Assembly (NCBI RefSeq): GCF_003315195.1
Contig: NZ_QNRV01000001.1
Location: forward strand, 124,001-188,000
Source of the DNA: Sutterella wadsworthensis
GTDB taxonomy: Bacteria > Pseudomonadota > Gammaproteobacteria > Burkholderiales > Burkholderiaceae_F
DNA: 64,000 nucleotides
Direction: 5' to 3'
Shown here: piece after piece, positions 25,951 through 34,646 of the stretch
Numbering within the stretch: the stretch's first letter is position 1
Layout of the letters: every line of letters starts with the position of its first letter
Program-made: the position numbers and the translations under genes
Notes under the pieces: model-generated
The model's input: the letters and a program-made list of their open reading frames with translations, nothing else
What the model was told of the DNA's origin: nothing
The model's database searches: none

Positions 25951-26757
25951 TTAGCCTAGTGCGGTGTCGAGCGCCATCATGATGACAAAGCCGAAAATGA
26001 AGCAAAGCGTGCCGGCGTCAGAGTGCTGAGACAAATGGGCGGCAGGGATGAGCTCTTCGACCACCACGTAAAGCATGGCGCCGGCGGCAAAAGCGAGCAT
26101 GAAGGGCATCACCGGGAGAAAGAGCGGAATGGCAAGGGCCGCGAGAATGCCGAAAAGCGGCTCAACAGCGCCTGAACCCGTGCCGAACCAAAAAGCCCGC
26201 CAGCGCGATACGCCTTGTCCGGCAAGCGGCAGTGATACTGCGGCGCCTTCGGGGATGTTCTGGATGCCAATGCCCAAGGCCAGCGCGAAAGCCGCTGAAA
26301 GTGAAGCGGAATCGCCGGCAATGGCCGCAAGCCCCGCAGTCAGACCGACCGATCCGCCTTCGGGGATGTTGTGCAGCGTGATAGCCAGAAAAAGAAGCAT
26401 CGCACGGTGCATCTTTGTTTTAGGCCCTTCGGGTTTCGAAGCGCCGGGGTGAAGGTGCGGCAGCACGGCATCAAGGAGTTTGAGAAAACCTGCGCCCGCA
26501 GCAATCCCTAAGGAGGCTATCAGCCACGGCGTATCACCTTGTTTCTGCGCCATTTCCTGAGCCGGTATGATCAGACTCCAGACAGAGGCAGCAGTCATGA
26601 TGCCGGCAGCAAAGCCGAGCGAAAGCGTTTCAGCCAGTTCAGTCTTGGCATCGGGCTTAAGAAAAAATACAGCTGCGGCGCCTGCGGCGGTACACAGAAA
26701 TGTAAATCCTGTATAGACAGCGGTCCACTTCAGAACGGCCAGGAGTTCTCCATCCAT
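25951..26757 (-). CDS. ZIP-family divalent metal transporter
   Basis: The 268-residue membrane protein has about eight helices and the ZIP signatures: helix IV with ITLHNIPEG and helix V with GIQNIPEG, whose His, Asn, Glu and Pro residues line the metal path. The loop between helices III and IV carries His residues (LPHLHPG), typical metal-binding sites. ZIP proteins bring Zn(II), and often Fe(II) or Mn(II), into the cytoplasm. A perfect Fur-like palindrome 42-58 bp upstream hints at control by iron or a related metal, so Fe(II) is a serious candidate. The gene stands alone. Confidence 0.88.
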   Translation of the reverse strand: MDGELLAVLKWTAVYTGFTFLCTAAGAAAVFFLKPDAKTELAETLSLGFAAGIMTAASVWSLIIPAQEMAQKQGDTPWLIASLGIAAGAGFLKLLDAVLPHLHPGASKPEGPKTKMHRAMLLFLAITLHNIPEGGSVGLTAGLAAIAGDSASLSAAFALALGIGIQNIPEGAAVSLPLAGQGVSRWRAFWFGTGSGAVEPLFGILAALAIPLFLPVMPFMLAFAAGAMLYVVVEELIPAAHLSQHSDAGTLCFIFGFVIMMALDTALG

Positions 26758-27065
26758 CGTACTTGTCTGCTTAAAGAAAAAAACGAGAAATATTTTAATT
26801 GAGAATTATTCTCAAAAACATCGTATCGGATTTGAGCAGTGTAGGACGATCGACGAAGTATTCATAAGCAATCTACCCGAGGCGGGTCGGCACAGCATCA
26901 AAGGGCAGGGCGCAAATTGCGCTCAGCAGAGCGGCGGACTCTGCTGCAGTTCGCCAAAGCGCATGCGCATTATTCATAATGTTCCAATCCATTCGCACAG
27001 TTGACGGCAGGGTGCCGCCGCACTGTCCTCTCCGCTCTCTTTTGTTTTTTGCAAGGACGCATCAA
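26758..27065. other. Divergent promoter region of ZIP transporter and aminotransferase
   Basis: It includes the Fur-like palindrome at 26799-26815 and AT-rich sequence near the ZIP start. An open frame extends from 26979 into the aminotransferase, but the domain and ribosome site place the true start at 27066. No other gene is seen. Confidence 0.5.
26799..26815. promoter_or_regulatory. Fur-like operator upstream of the ZIP transporter
   Basis: TTGAGAATTATTCTCAA is a perfect inverted repeat with a single central base. Its core fits the 7-1-7 Fur model (TGATAATNATTATCA) at 12 of 14 arm positions, with G/C replacing T/A at one mirrored position. It lies 42 bp upstream of the start and overlaps a possible -35. 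Confidence 0.65.
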
Positions 27066-28274
27066 ATGCTTAAGAACGATATTGCCGCTCTCGCCCCCAT
27101 GCCGGACGATCCCATTCTCGGTCTCGTCAGTCTCTATCAGGCCGATGAGCGTCCCAATAAGGTCAATCTCGGCGTCGGCGTGTATCTGAACGAAGCGGGC
27201 AAGGTGCCGCTCCTTGAGGTGGTCGAAGAGGCCGAACGCCGAATGACGAACCGTCATCAGCCGCGTACTTACATGCCGATGTCGGGGCTTCCCGCCTATT
27301 GTCAAGCCGTGCAGAAGCTCGTTTTCGGCAAGGATCATCCGGCAGTTGCCGCCGGCACGATTGCCACTGTCCAGACGCTGGGCGGCACCGGCGCACTGCA
27401 GCTGGGTGCGGCGTTTGCGCATCAGTTCCTGGGCATTCAGGAATCCGTCGTATCGGATCCGACCTGGGGCAATCACATTGCGATTTTCAAGGCTGACGGG
27501 CTCTCTGTCGGCAAGTATCCGTACCTTTCGGCTGACCGCTCGGCAGTGGATTTTGACGCCATGATCAAGGCGCTCAAGGCACTTCCGCCCAAGACGCTGG
27601 TGCTCCTCCATGGCTGCTGCCACAATCCGACCGGGCTTGATCTCACCCATGAGGAATGGCGTGAGGTTGCTCAGGTCGTGGCGGAAAAGGATCTCCTTCC
27701 TTTGATTGACATGGCATATCAAGGCTTTGGCGACGGCATTGAGGAAGATGCTTATGCCATTCGTCTCTTCGCTGAGCTTGGCCTCACCTTCATGGCCGCA
27801 ACGTCGTGCTCGAAGAATTTCGGACTCTACGGCGAACGCGTGGGCGCGCTGCATATTTACTGCGGCACTCAGGAATCCACGGCAGTGGTGCTTTCAATCC
27901 TCAAGCGCATCGTTCGTCAGGAATATTCCAACCCGCCTTGCCACGGCGGCCAGATTGTTGCCGAAGTTCTCGCCGACCCGGCGCTCGAAGCGGCCTGGCG
28001 CAAGGAAGTTGACGGCATGCGCGCCCGCATTCATGCGATGCGCACGGCGCTCTTTGAGGCCGGCAAGGCCGAAGGCGTGGATATGAGCTTTGCCGTCAAG
28101 CAAAAGGGCATGTTCTCCTTCACGGGTCTTGCGCCGGAAGAAATGGATGTGCTTCGTGAAGAGCATGCCGTCTACGGCGTTCGCAACGGCCGCATCTGCA
28201 TTGCGGGACTGAATCTGCGCAATGTTTCCGTTGCTGCCAAGGCGATTGCAGACGTCATTAAGTCGCGTCAATAA
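27066..28274 (+). CDS. Aromatic/aspartate aminotransferase (class I, TyrB/AspC type)
   Basis: The 402-residue protein is a fold-type-I PLP enzyme of the AspC/TyrB subgroup. Landmarks are DDPILGLVSLYQADERPNKVNLGVGVY near the start, LGGTGALQLGA (PLP phosphate region), DPTWGNH, GCCHNPTGLDLT, the SCSKNFGLYGERVGAL segment with the Schiff-base Lys (CSKNF), and NPPCHGGQIV. It moves amino groups between aspartate or aromatic amino acids and 2-oxoglutarate in the cytoplasm. Sequence alone does not separate aspartate from aromatic preference. The start at 27066 follows AAGGA. The gene looks monocistronic and converges with an unknown gene. Confidence 0.9.
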   Translation: MLKNDIAALAPMPDDPILGLVSLYQADERPNKVNLGVGVYLNEAGKVPLLEVVEEAERRMTNRHQPRTYMPMSGLPAYCQAVQKLVFGKDHPAVAAGTIATVQTLGGTGALQLGAAFAHQFLGIQESVVSDPTWGNHIAIFKADGLSVGKYPYLSADRSAVDFDAMIKALKALPPKTLVLLHGCCHNPTGLDLTHEEWREVAQVVAEKDLLPLIDMAYQGFGDGIEEDAYAIRLFAELGLTFMAATSCSKNFGLYGERVGALHIYCGTQESTAVVLSILKRIVRQEYSNPPCHGGQIVAEVLADPALEAAWRKEVDGMRARIHAMRTALFEAGKAEGVDMSFAVKQKGMFSFTGLAPEEMDVLREEHAVYGVRNGRICIAGLNLRNVSVAAKAIADVIKSRQ

Positions 28275-28281
28275 TCGGGTG

Positions 28282-28322
28282 AAAAACATGCTTCGCCTCA
28301 GCGGACTGCGGGGCGGAGCATG
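28282..28322 (-). terminator. Terminator between aminotransferase and an unknown gene
   Basis: CATGCTTCGCC pairs with GGCGGAGCATG (one G-T wobble). On the minus strand the stem is followed by TTTTT, so it terminates the gene ending at 28407; it may also slow the plus-strand transcript. Confidence 0.65.
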
Positions 28323-28406
28323 GCGTACATCGAGGCTCTGGGGGATCGAGGGATTTTTCAGAGCTTTTTTGTGCCCGGAGAGCCGTCTTCTCAATTTTGC
28401 TCATCC

Positions 28407-29036
28407 TCATCCCAGGTCGTGGATGAGATCCGGCTTCAAGGAGAATTCGAAGTCGTCTTCGGCAAACTTGACTTCCGGCCACTGTGCAGCGGCTTGAGAA
28501 AGTGCACGAATAGGATTGCCGCACTGCACGGGCCAGCGCATCAGTTCCGTGCCGCTCGAGAGTTCCGTGAGAATTGCGGCATGCGGCGGTTCGCAAGCTG
28601 CAGAAAGCATTTTGGAAAGCTCTGAGCGCTGTTCGTCAGGGGTTTCCGCTCCGGTGAGGCTTTGAACCCATTGAAGCATTTCGAGCGTACTGCCGATGAG
28701 AAAGCCCGCGCTGGCGATGCCGAAGTCCGGCGCGCCGTTCATCTCCGGCAGTGCGTCGGGAGCGGATACGTAAACGCTTCTGCCGTCGGCCGACGGTTCG
28801 GGATTGAACCACAGACGAAAGGCCGTTTCTTCATCGAATTGCGCAAATTCCGCAGCACGCGCATGCATAACGTCAGGCGATGCACAGGGAACACCCAGTC
28901 TGGCAGCAGGAAGCGGTGCTGAGAAAAGCAATTCTCCCGGCAGATCCTGAAGCATTTCGAGGATGGAAACCGGCTCGAGCGTCAAACGCATGGTTCGTTT
29001 GGCGTCGTAGAAGGCGTAGCGCTGAAGATCAAGCAT
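28407..29036 (-). CDS. Hypothetical protein
   Basis: The 209-residue acidic protein has no signal peptide or membrane segment and no motif I recognise. It opens MLDLQRYAFYDAKRTMRLTLEPVSILEMLQ and later contains many Glu, Asp and Trp residues (RLWFNPEPSADGRSVYV, QWPEVKFAEDDFEF). AAGGA lies eight bases before the ATG, which supports a real gene. It follows the acyl-CoA synthetase gene in the same direction, 182 bp downstream and beyond a hairpin, so it is probably its own unit. No function is proposed. Confidence 0.6.
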   Translation of the reverse strand: MLDLQRYAFYDAKRTMRLTLEPVSILEMLQDLPGELLFSAPLPAARLGVPCASPDVMHARAAEFAQFDEETAFRLWFNPEPSADGRSVYVSAPDALPEMNGAPDFGIASAGFLIGSTLEMLQWVQSLTGAETPDEQRSELSKMLSAACEPPHAAILTELSSGTELMRWPVQCGNPIRALSQAAAQWPEVKFAEDDFEFSLKPDLIHDLG

Positions 29037-29134
29037 TTTTGGAATCCTTGTGACTTCTTGGACTGGCTGCGTGCTGCCGAAACCGTGGCACGAACTTCCC
29101 TCAGCATAATGCAGTGCTCGCGGTCATTGAAGAG

Positions 29135-29164
29135 CAGCCTGAAGCAAAGGATTGCTTCAGGCTG
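29135..29164. terminator. Hairpin after the acyl-CoA synthetase gene
   Basis: CAGCCTGAAGCAA and TTGCTTCAGGCTG form a 13-bp perfect stem with a 4-nt loop, about 55 bp beyond the stop at 29219. A long T-run is absent on the minus strand, so termination is likely but not certain. Confidence 0.55.
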
Positions 29165-29218
29165 TATGTTTTCAAGTCTCAGAAAGAGGCTTGACAGAGT
29201 TGCTAAGACGCGTGAGTA

Positions 29219-31339
29219 TCAAAGGGCTTTCACGGCATCCACGTCGATAGCGATGCGGGCATCAACAGCGATGGGTTCGCCGTCCTTATCGCTCACCATC
29301 AGCGGGTTGATGTCGAGCTCCTTCACGAAGCGATGCTGATCGGCGAGCTGCGAAATGCGCAGCAGGGTGTCTTCGACCTTGTCCATCTGTGCAGGGATCA
29401 TGCCGCGGGCGCCTTCAAGGAGCTTCACCGCTTTGACGGAGCGGATGAGTTCCTGAGCATCAATGTCGGTAAGCGGCGCGATGCGGAAAGCGACATCCTT
29501 AAGGACTTCAACAAAGACGCCGCCGAGACCGAACATAATCATCGGACCCATTTGAGGATCGGTGGCGATGCCGGTGACAAGTTCGCGCTTGCTCTTGACC
29601 ATTTCCTGAATGATGACGCCTTCAAGACCTTCAAGCAGCCCCTTGGCCTCGAGTTTGGCAAGCAGATCCTGATATTCGGTGCGCAGCTGTGCTTCGTCGG
29701 CAATGCCGACACGCACCCCGCCCACATCCGTCTTGTGCGAGGTGGATTTGGACGTCATTTTCATGACTATTGGGTAGCCCACGCGGGCGGCGAGCTCAAC
29801 GGCTTCTGCTTCGCTGTGAGCCATGCCGCTGCGGCAGGTGCGCACGCCGCAGGCGTCAAGTACTTCGAGGGATTCGCGCGTTGTGAGTTCGCGGCGGCCC
29901 TCAGCGGCAGCTGCTTTGAAGATCGAGAGCGCACGATCTTCGTCCATCGGGCGCTGCGGCACCACGCCTTCCGGACGAGCCTGCCAGAGGCGCTGCTGGT
30001 TGAGGCGGCAGAAAGCTTCTGCTGCTTCTTCCGAATACATATAGAAGGGTACGGTGACCTTCATTTCGGAGAGCTGCTGGAAGAATTCGCTCTTGGTCAT
30101 GAAGACGCCGACGATGGGCTTTTCAGGATGATCAGCGCGGATTCGCATCAGTTCACGGGCAACATCGATGTCTTTGAGGCCAAGGAACGGCAGGTAAATC
30201 ACCATCACCATGTCGACATTCGGGTCGGCCAAAACCGTTTCGACCGTACGGCGGTAGTGTTCCAGCGGGGCAGAGGCGATCATGTCGATGGGATTTTTCA
30301 CCGAAGCGGCTGCAGGCAGGAAGGAACGCAGTTCCGCCTTTGTTTCGTCACTGATCGGGGCCATCTGCATGCCGAATTCACAGACCGCATCGGTCGCCAT
30401 GATGCCGGGACCGCCGGAATTGGTGACGATCGCCACGCGGTCGCCCTTCGGAATTGGGCAGTTGGCGAACACTTTGGCGGTGGAGAAGAGGTCTTTGAGC
30501 GACATTTCGCGGATGACGCCGGACTGCTTTAAGAGCGCGTCGGCTGCGCGGTCGCCGCCGGCGAGGGAGCCCGTGTGCGAAGAGGCCGCTGAAGCACCGG
30601 CGGCCGAGCGGCCGGCTTTGAGCGCAACGATGGGCTTTTTCTTGGAGATGCGGGTGGCAAGCTTGCGGAAGTTCGCGGGATCCGGGATCGATTCCATGTA
30701 AAGCAGAATCTGCTTCACATCCGGATCGTTTTCCCAATATTCAAGCGCCGTTTCCGCGTTCACATCGGCCTGATTGCCGATTGAAATAAACTGCGCGAAG
30801 CCAACATTGAGATCCTTGAGAATATTGAGGATGCCGCCGCCCAATGCGCCCGACTGCGAAACAAAGCCGATATCGCCCGCAACGGGGAGGCTTTCAGCAA
30901 AACATGCATCAAGACGCACATTCGGGTTGGTGTTGACGACGCCGAGGCAGTTTGGACCGACCATGCGCATTCCGTTGGCGCGGACCTTGGCCGCAAGCGC
31001 TTCTTCGAGCTCGCGGCCTTCGCCGCCAGTTTCCTTAAAGCCCGCGGAAATGACGACGAGTCCCTTGATGCCTCGGGCAGCGCATTCGTCAACGGTGGAA
31101 AGCACAAATTTCGCGTTGACAACGATGACCGCCAGATCCACGCCGTCGGGGAGTTCGCTGACGGACGTATACGTGCGAAGTCCTTCGATCTCGCCGCCCT
31201 TGGGGTTGACCGGGTAGATGTGTCCCTTGAAGCCGTATTCGAGCAGGCGCTTCAGAAGATCGTTGCCGATCGTGTGCGGACGAGTGGAGGCGCCGACGAC
31301 GGCGACTGCACGAGGCTTCAGGATATGGTCAAGCAGCAT
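29219..31339 (-). CDS. NDP-forming acyl-CoA synthetase (acetate-CoA ligase, ADP-forming type, fused subunits)
   Basis: The 706-residue protein joins the alpha and beta parts of ADP-forming acyl-CoA synthetases. It has a CoA-binding Rossmann domain (VAVVGASTRPHTIGN near 12-26), a succinyl-CoA-ligase-like domain (VGPNCLGVVNT near 127, SQSGALGG near 161, and SSHTGSLAG with the phosphorylatable His255), then a C-terminal ATP-grasp domain (about 480-706, including VVMKMTSKSTSHKTDVGGVR-like sequence). It interconverts acyl-CoA and acid with ATP or GTP formation, useful for energy gain from amino-acid or organic-acid breakdown. There is no acetyltransferase domain, so it is not a Pat-type enzyme. 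The start at 31339 is where the domain begins, with AAGGA upstream; the open frame extends 55 codons further without content. Confidence 0.87.
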   Translation of the reverse strand: MLLDHILKPRAVAVVGASTRPHTIGNDLLKRLLEYGFKGHIYPVNPKGGEIEGLRTYTSVSELPDGVDLAVIVVNAKFVLSTVDECAARGIKGLVVISAGFKETGGEGRELEEALAAKVRANGMRMVGPNCLGVVNTNPNVRLDACFAESLPVAGDIGFVSQSGALGGGILNILKDLNVGFAQFISIGNQADVNAETALEYWENDPDVKQILLYMESIPDPANFRKLATRISKKKPIVALKAGRSAAGASAASSHTGSLAGGDRAADALLKQSGVIREMSLKDLFSTAKVFANCPIPKGDRVAIVTNSGGPGIMATDAVCEFGMQMAPISDETKAELRSFLPAAASVKNPIDMIASAPLEHYRRTVETVLADPNVDMVMVIYLPFLGLKDIDVARELMRIRADHPEKPIVGVFMTKSEFFQQLSEMKVTVPFYMYSEEAAEAFCRLNQQRLWQARPEGVVPQRPMDEDRALSIFKAAAAEGRRELTTRESLEVLDACGVRTCRSGMAHSEAEAVELAARVGYPIVMKMTSKSTSHKTDVGGVRVGIADEAQLRTEYQDLLAKLEAKGLLEGLEGVIIQEMVKSKRELVTGIATDPQMGPMIMFGLGGVFVEVLKDVAFRIAPLTDIDAQELIRSVKAVKLLEGARGMIPAQMDKVEDTLLRISQLADQHRFVKELDINPLMVSDKDGEPIAVDARIAIDVDAVKAL

Positions 31340-31567
31340 GGCGGGTGAATCCTTGGTGTTAGTGTCAAAGAGACTCTTTTCAATATGCGGCTGCGCCAGG
31401 CGCTCAGTATTTCTATAAAGATTGCGTTGGCAATGGATGCCCGCAGCTCTCGCAGGCATCGTTGAAACAGACGGCATCACTGCATTGTATCGATTCAAGT
31501 CCAATTGTCATTTGACCATTCGGATTACTTGCGCCCCCATTCTTTTGTTCGCCGGCGTTTTCTATGG

Positions 31568-31607
31568 CGAGTGCCTTCGGAGAGCCTAAGCGCCCCGAAG
31601 GCACTCG
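31568..31607. other. Long perfect hairpin between two minus-strand genes
   Basis: CGAGTGCCTTCGG and CCGAAGGCACTCG form a 13-bp stem with a 14-nt loop, 30 bp after the stop of the exported flavoprotein. It lacks a T-run and probably works as a weak or Rho-assisted terminator. Confidence 0.55.
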
Positions 31608-31637
31608 AAGAAGCCGTGCGTTTGAGCGGGGGCTCAG

Positions 31638-33542
31638 TTACTGCTTTTTGGCAGAGTGGTTCTTAATGGCGTCAGCGATAGCTTCGCGGAAACCCTTGGT
31701 CGTGATGGTGGCTCCGGAAACGCTGTCGACTTTGCCGTTTCCTGCGACGGCTGCAGCAGGCAGCGACTCCAATGCCTTTGCGCCGATGCCGGGCGTTTCA
31801 TGGTGTTCAATCACACGGACGGCTTGAATGCGGTCGCCCTCAAACTTCACGCCCAGGACGATTGCGCCGCCGATCCCGCGGCTGCGGCCCGTCACTTCGC
31901 CGGCTTGAGCTGCTGAGGCACGAACGGCTTTGGGATGCCAGTTCGCGGCGCCCTGCATGACGCTCTGAGGATCTGCATCCGTTTTGACCCGCGCGGCTTC
32001 CATGCCGGCGATTCGGCCGAAAGCAAGCGCTTCCCCAATATTGCCGCCGCCGTTATAGAGATTCGGAAAGACGGAACCAAGTTCGCCAGCGGCATAAAGA
32101 TGAGCAATCACACCGCCGCCGCGTTTGATCAGTTCGGCTCGCTCATTGCGTTCCGGGCCGCCTTGCGTATTCGTGAAGGTTTTCTCGACTTTGACGCCGT
32201 AGAAAGGTGCGGAAAGGAGCGGCTTCAAATAGCGTTTGCCGCGTTTGAACTGAAGATCGTCACCCTTGGCGCACTGTTCGTTGTAGAAGTCGATCTGTCG
32301 GCGCAGACCGTCAGGATCTATGCCGAGCTCGCGGGCAATCTCTTCAATCGTATTGCCTTTCTTCACCATCCCGGAAGCAATTTCTTTTTCGGAATCTTTG
32401 CTCCAGGATTCGTAAATGCATTCGGATTTTCGGGCTTCTTCGTCGAAGATCATGAAGGCATTGTCGGGCATGACAAGCGGAGTCCAGCCGTTGTGGTAGG
32501 GCACGCGGCCGTGCTTGGAGTGGGTGGCTTCATTCATGAAGCGCCATCCGTCAGCGCCGACGATGACGGCGTTGTTGCGCGTGAAGCCGCAGCCGGAAAT
32601 GTTGTGCGAGGTGTCGTGCAGCAGATAGCCGTAAGCCGCGCCCGTGTCCGGATTGATCACGTTGGGATCCGGGCCGTTGACGACGGCCATGTTGACGAGT
32701 TTGGCATTGACGTCGAGCGCCATCTCGATGCCGTCGCCCGTATTGAAGTGCGCGCCTTTGGGGAATGCATTGTAGATATAGGCGTAGTTTTCATACATTC
32801 GCGGATTGTTTTCAAATCCGCCGGTAGCGAGTACGACGCCGCGGCGGGCACGGATAAGGCGGTCGCGGCCTTCGCTTTTGACCACCATGCCGTGAACGAT
32901 CCCGGTCTTTTCATCTTGAAGGAGTTTGACTGCCGGCGATTCGTACCAAATGTCGATGCGGCTGGCGCGTTTTTCAACATTTTCCTGCATCAGCGCATAG
33001 AGCTTGCCGTCTGCACCCGGCAGTGAAACAAAGACGCGCTGAATGTACTTGGCGCCTTTGAAGTCGGGAAATTCAGCCGCGTTGGGGGTGACTTTAGGAT
33101 CTGCGCCGAGTTTCCTGAGATATTCAGCCTGATGTTTGGTTTCTTTGATATAGGTTCGAATCACTTCATCGGAAGGATTGTCAGCGCCCTTCTGCATCGC
33201 CTTCATGTAGGCGAAGAGCTCATCGTCGGGTGCTGAGGGATCAAAAAAGAGGCAGCCCTGATGAGCGTAGCGGCTGTTGCCGCCTTCTTTGCCGTAGGGC
33301 GCCTTTTCAACCATCAGCACGTTGGCGCCGGCATCTGCAGCAGCAATGGCGGCTGCGGCGCCGGCAAAGCCGTAACCGGCGATGACAACGTCGTATTCGG
33401 CGTCCCATTGAATGCTTTGCAGATAGCTGCTTGAAGCCGAAATGACTTCCTGAGCAGCAGGCTCGGCAGCATAAGCGGAAGGAAAGGAGAGAAATGCGGC
33501 GCTCAGACAGAGTGCGGCTGCGGAGAGACGAAAGGCACGCAT
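31638..33542 (-). CDS. Exported flavoprotein reductase, N-terminal FAD and C-terminal FMN-binding domain
   Basis: The 634-residue protein has a Sec signal peptide (about 1-25, ending AYA), a fumarate-reductase-type FAD domain opening VVIAGYGFAGAAAA near 52, and a C-terminal FMN-binding domain with SGAT at 609-612. This order is the reverse of the exported flavoprotein at 14.8 kb. No heme motif is seen. Typical substrate residues of fumarate reductase are not kept: instead of HHTMGG the protein has TNTQGGP, and the end motif is GGGNIGEALAFGRIAG. A different alkene-type acceptor is inferred. The neighbouring divergent LysR gene and operator-like repeats suggest substrate-induced expression. The start at 33540-33542 gives a proper signal peptide; the ribosome site is weak. 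Confidence 0.86.
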   Translation of the reverse strand: MRAFRLSAAALCLSAAFLSFPSAYAAEPAAQEVISASSSYLQSIQWDAEYDVVIAGYGFAGAAAAIAAADAGANVLMVEKAPYGKEGGNSRYAHQGCLFFDPSAPDDELFAYMKAMQKGADNPSDEVIRTYIKETKHQAEYLRKLGADPKVTPNAAEFPDFKGAKYIQRVFVSLPGADGKLYALMQENVEKRASRIDIWYESPAVKLLQDEKTGIVHGMVVKSEGRDRLIRARRGVVLATGGFENNPRMYENYAYIYNAFPKGAHFNTGDGIEMALDVNAKLVNMAVVNGPDPNVINPDTGAAYGYLLHDTSHNISGCGFTRNNAVIVGADGWRFMNEATHSKHGRVPYHNGWTPLVMPDNAFMIFDEEARKSECIYESWSKDSEKEIASGMVKKGNTIEEIARELGIDPDGLRRQIDFYNEQCAKGDDLQFKRGKRYLKPLLSAPFYGVKVEKTFTNTQGGPERNERAELIKRGGGVIAHLYAAGELGSVFPNLYNGGGNIGEALAFGRIAGMEAARVKTDADPQSVMQGAANWHPKAVRASAAQAGEVTGRSRGIGGAIVLGVKFEGDRIQAVRVIEHHETPGIGAKALESLPAAAVAGNGKVDSVSGATITTKGFREAIADAIKNHSAKKQ

Positions 33543-33601
33543 AATGCTGTTCTTGAAAGAGTGATGAAAGGATTCTCGAATACGAGTAAATCGAATGAGT
33601 T

Positions 33602-33623
33602 TTTTGTCGTGTGAACGACAAAA
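33602..33623. promoter_or_regulatory. Inverted repeat in the lysR/flavoprotein divergent promoter
   Basis: TTTTGTCGT and ACGACAAAA are perfect 9-bp arms with a 4-bp centre, in AT-rich sequence between the divergent genes. It fits a LysR-type binding site. Confidence 0.6.
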
Positions 33624-33672
33624 TACTATATAAATATCATCATGTTGGTTTATTATTCTTGCGAATAGTGAA

Positions 33673-33687
33673 TTCGTTAAAAACGAA
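33673..33687. promoter_or_regulatory. Second, shorter inverted repeat near the lysR start
   Basis: TTCGTT and AACGAA flank an AAA centre, 33 bp upstream of the lysR start at 33720. It might be an activation or autoregulation site; a chance match is possible. Confidence 0.3.
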
Positions 33688-33719
33688 ATCACAATGCAAA
33701 GCGTTAAAGTACCGACAAA

Positions 33720-34646
33720 ATGTTTACCTACGATCTGGTTGATCTCCGTCTTTTTTCTGCCGCCGCACGTGCGGGTTCTGTATCGCAGGCTGCGTCTGAA
33801 GTTCATTTGGCGGTAAGTTCAGCCTCTGCGAGGCTTAAGGCATTCGAAGCTCGTTCGGGCGTGAAGCTTTTTGAGCGCAGACCGCACGGGGTGGATTTGA
33901 CGCCTGCAGGCGTTGAGACCGTGCATGCCGTTCGGGCGATGCTCCACGATGCAGAAGTTTTGGAAAGTGTTCTGACGCGGTTTCGAATGAATCATCAGGA
34001 GGTATGCGTGGCAGCGCTTCCCAATGCGATGACGGTTGGCTTGGCAGACGACGTGAGTGCCTTTTTGGAGCAGAATCCCGAGGTGAGCATCAAACTCACT
34101 AACTATGCTCGAGCAGGACGACTGCTCGATTCGGTGTTGAACCGCACCTGTGACCTGGCCTTCACCTCTTGGACGGGAGGTCACGCCGAACTGCTTTGTG
34201 CGCCGTACCGGCCGCTGCGGCTCGCTGCTGTATTCGCACCCGAGTCTTCGGCAGGGAAGGCCTTGAGGGGACAAAAGGGTGTGCGGCTCGCAGATTTATT
34301 TGATTTCGATTTCATTGCACTCGATCGAGATACTGCGCTGCGTCACGTGATTGACGAAGAGGTGGCGAAGACGGGGGGCAGGCTCCGCGTCAAGATTTGG
34401 ACGGAGAGCTACGCGAGTGCGCTTCATTTTGCAGCAGCAGGCCGCGGCGTAACGATTCTGCCGCTTGAGGCTGCCAAAAAGGATGAAAGAGTCTGTGCGT
34501 TAACGCTCGATGAACCTTGGGCTTCGCTTTTGATTCGTATCTGGCATGTGCCCAATCTCAAAGAATTGAACCCGGATGCGGATGCTCTTCTCCGGTTCCT
34601 GGTGAATGCTTCAGCCCCGTCGCGTGCAGGGATGAAAACGCTTTGA
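33720..34646 (+). CDS. LysR-family regulator of the adjacent exported flavoprotein (inferred)
   Basis: The 308-residue protein has a winged helix-turn-helix at residues 5-65 (LRLFSAAARAGSVSQAASEVHLAVSSASARLKAFEARSG) and a LysR substrate-binding domain. The frame of the recognition helix is normal for the family. It is divergent from the FAD/FMN reductase gene with 177 bp between the starts, the usual layout for a LysR regulator and its target. The ligand is likely the reductase's substrate or a related acid, which is inference. The ribosome site upstream of the ATG at 33720 is poor. The gene is not followed by an obvious terminator. Confidence 0.85.
   Translation: MFTYDLVDLRLFSAAARAGSVSQAASEVHLAVSSASARLKAFEARSGVKLFERRPHGVDLTPAGVETVHAVRAMLHDAEVLESVLTRFRMNHQEVCVAALPNAMTVGLADDVSAFLEQNPEVSIKLTNYARAGRLLDSVLNRTCDLAFTSWTGGHAELLCAPYRPLRLAAVFAPESSAGKALRGQKGVRLADLFDFDFIALDRDTALRHVIDEEVAKTGGRLRVKIWTESYASALHFAAAGRGVTILPLEAAKKDERVCALTLDEPWASLLIRIWHVPNLKELNPDADALLRFLVNASAPSRAGMKTL

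Noticed and set aside
29333-30532. 399-codon open frame antisense to the acyl-CoA synthetase
   Set aside because: Low-complexity His/Glu/Arg-rich shadow frame; the minus strand holds a full CoA-synthetase.
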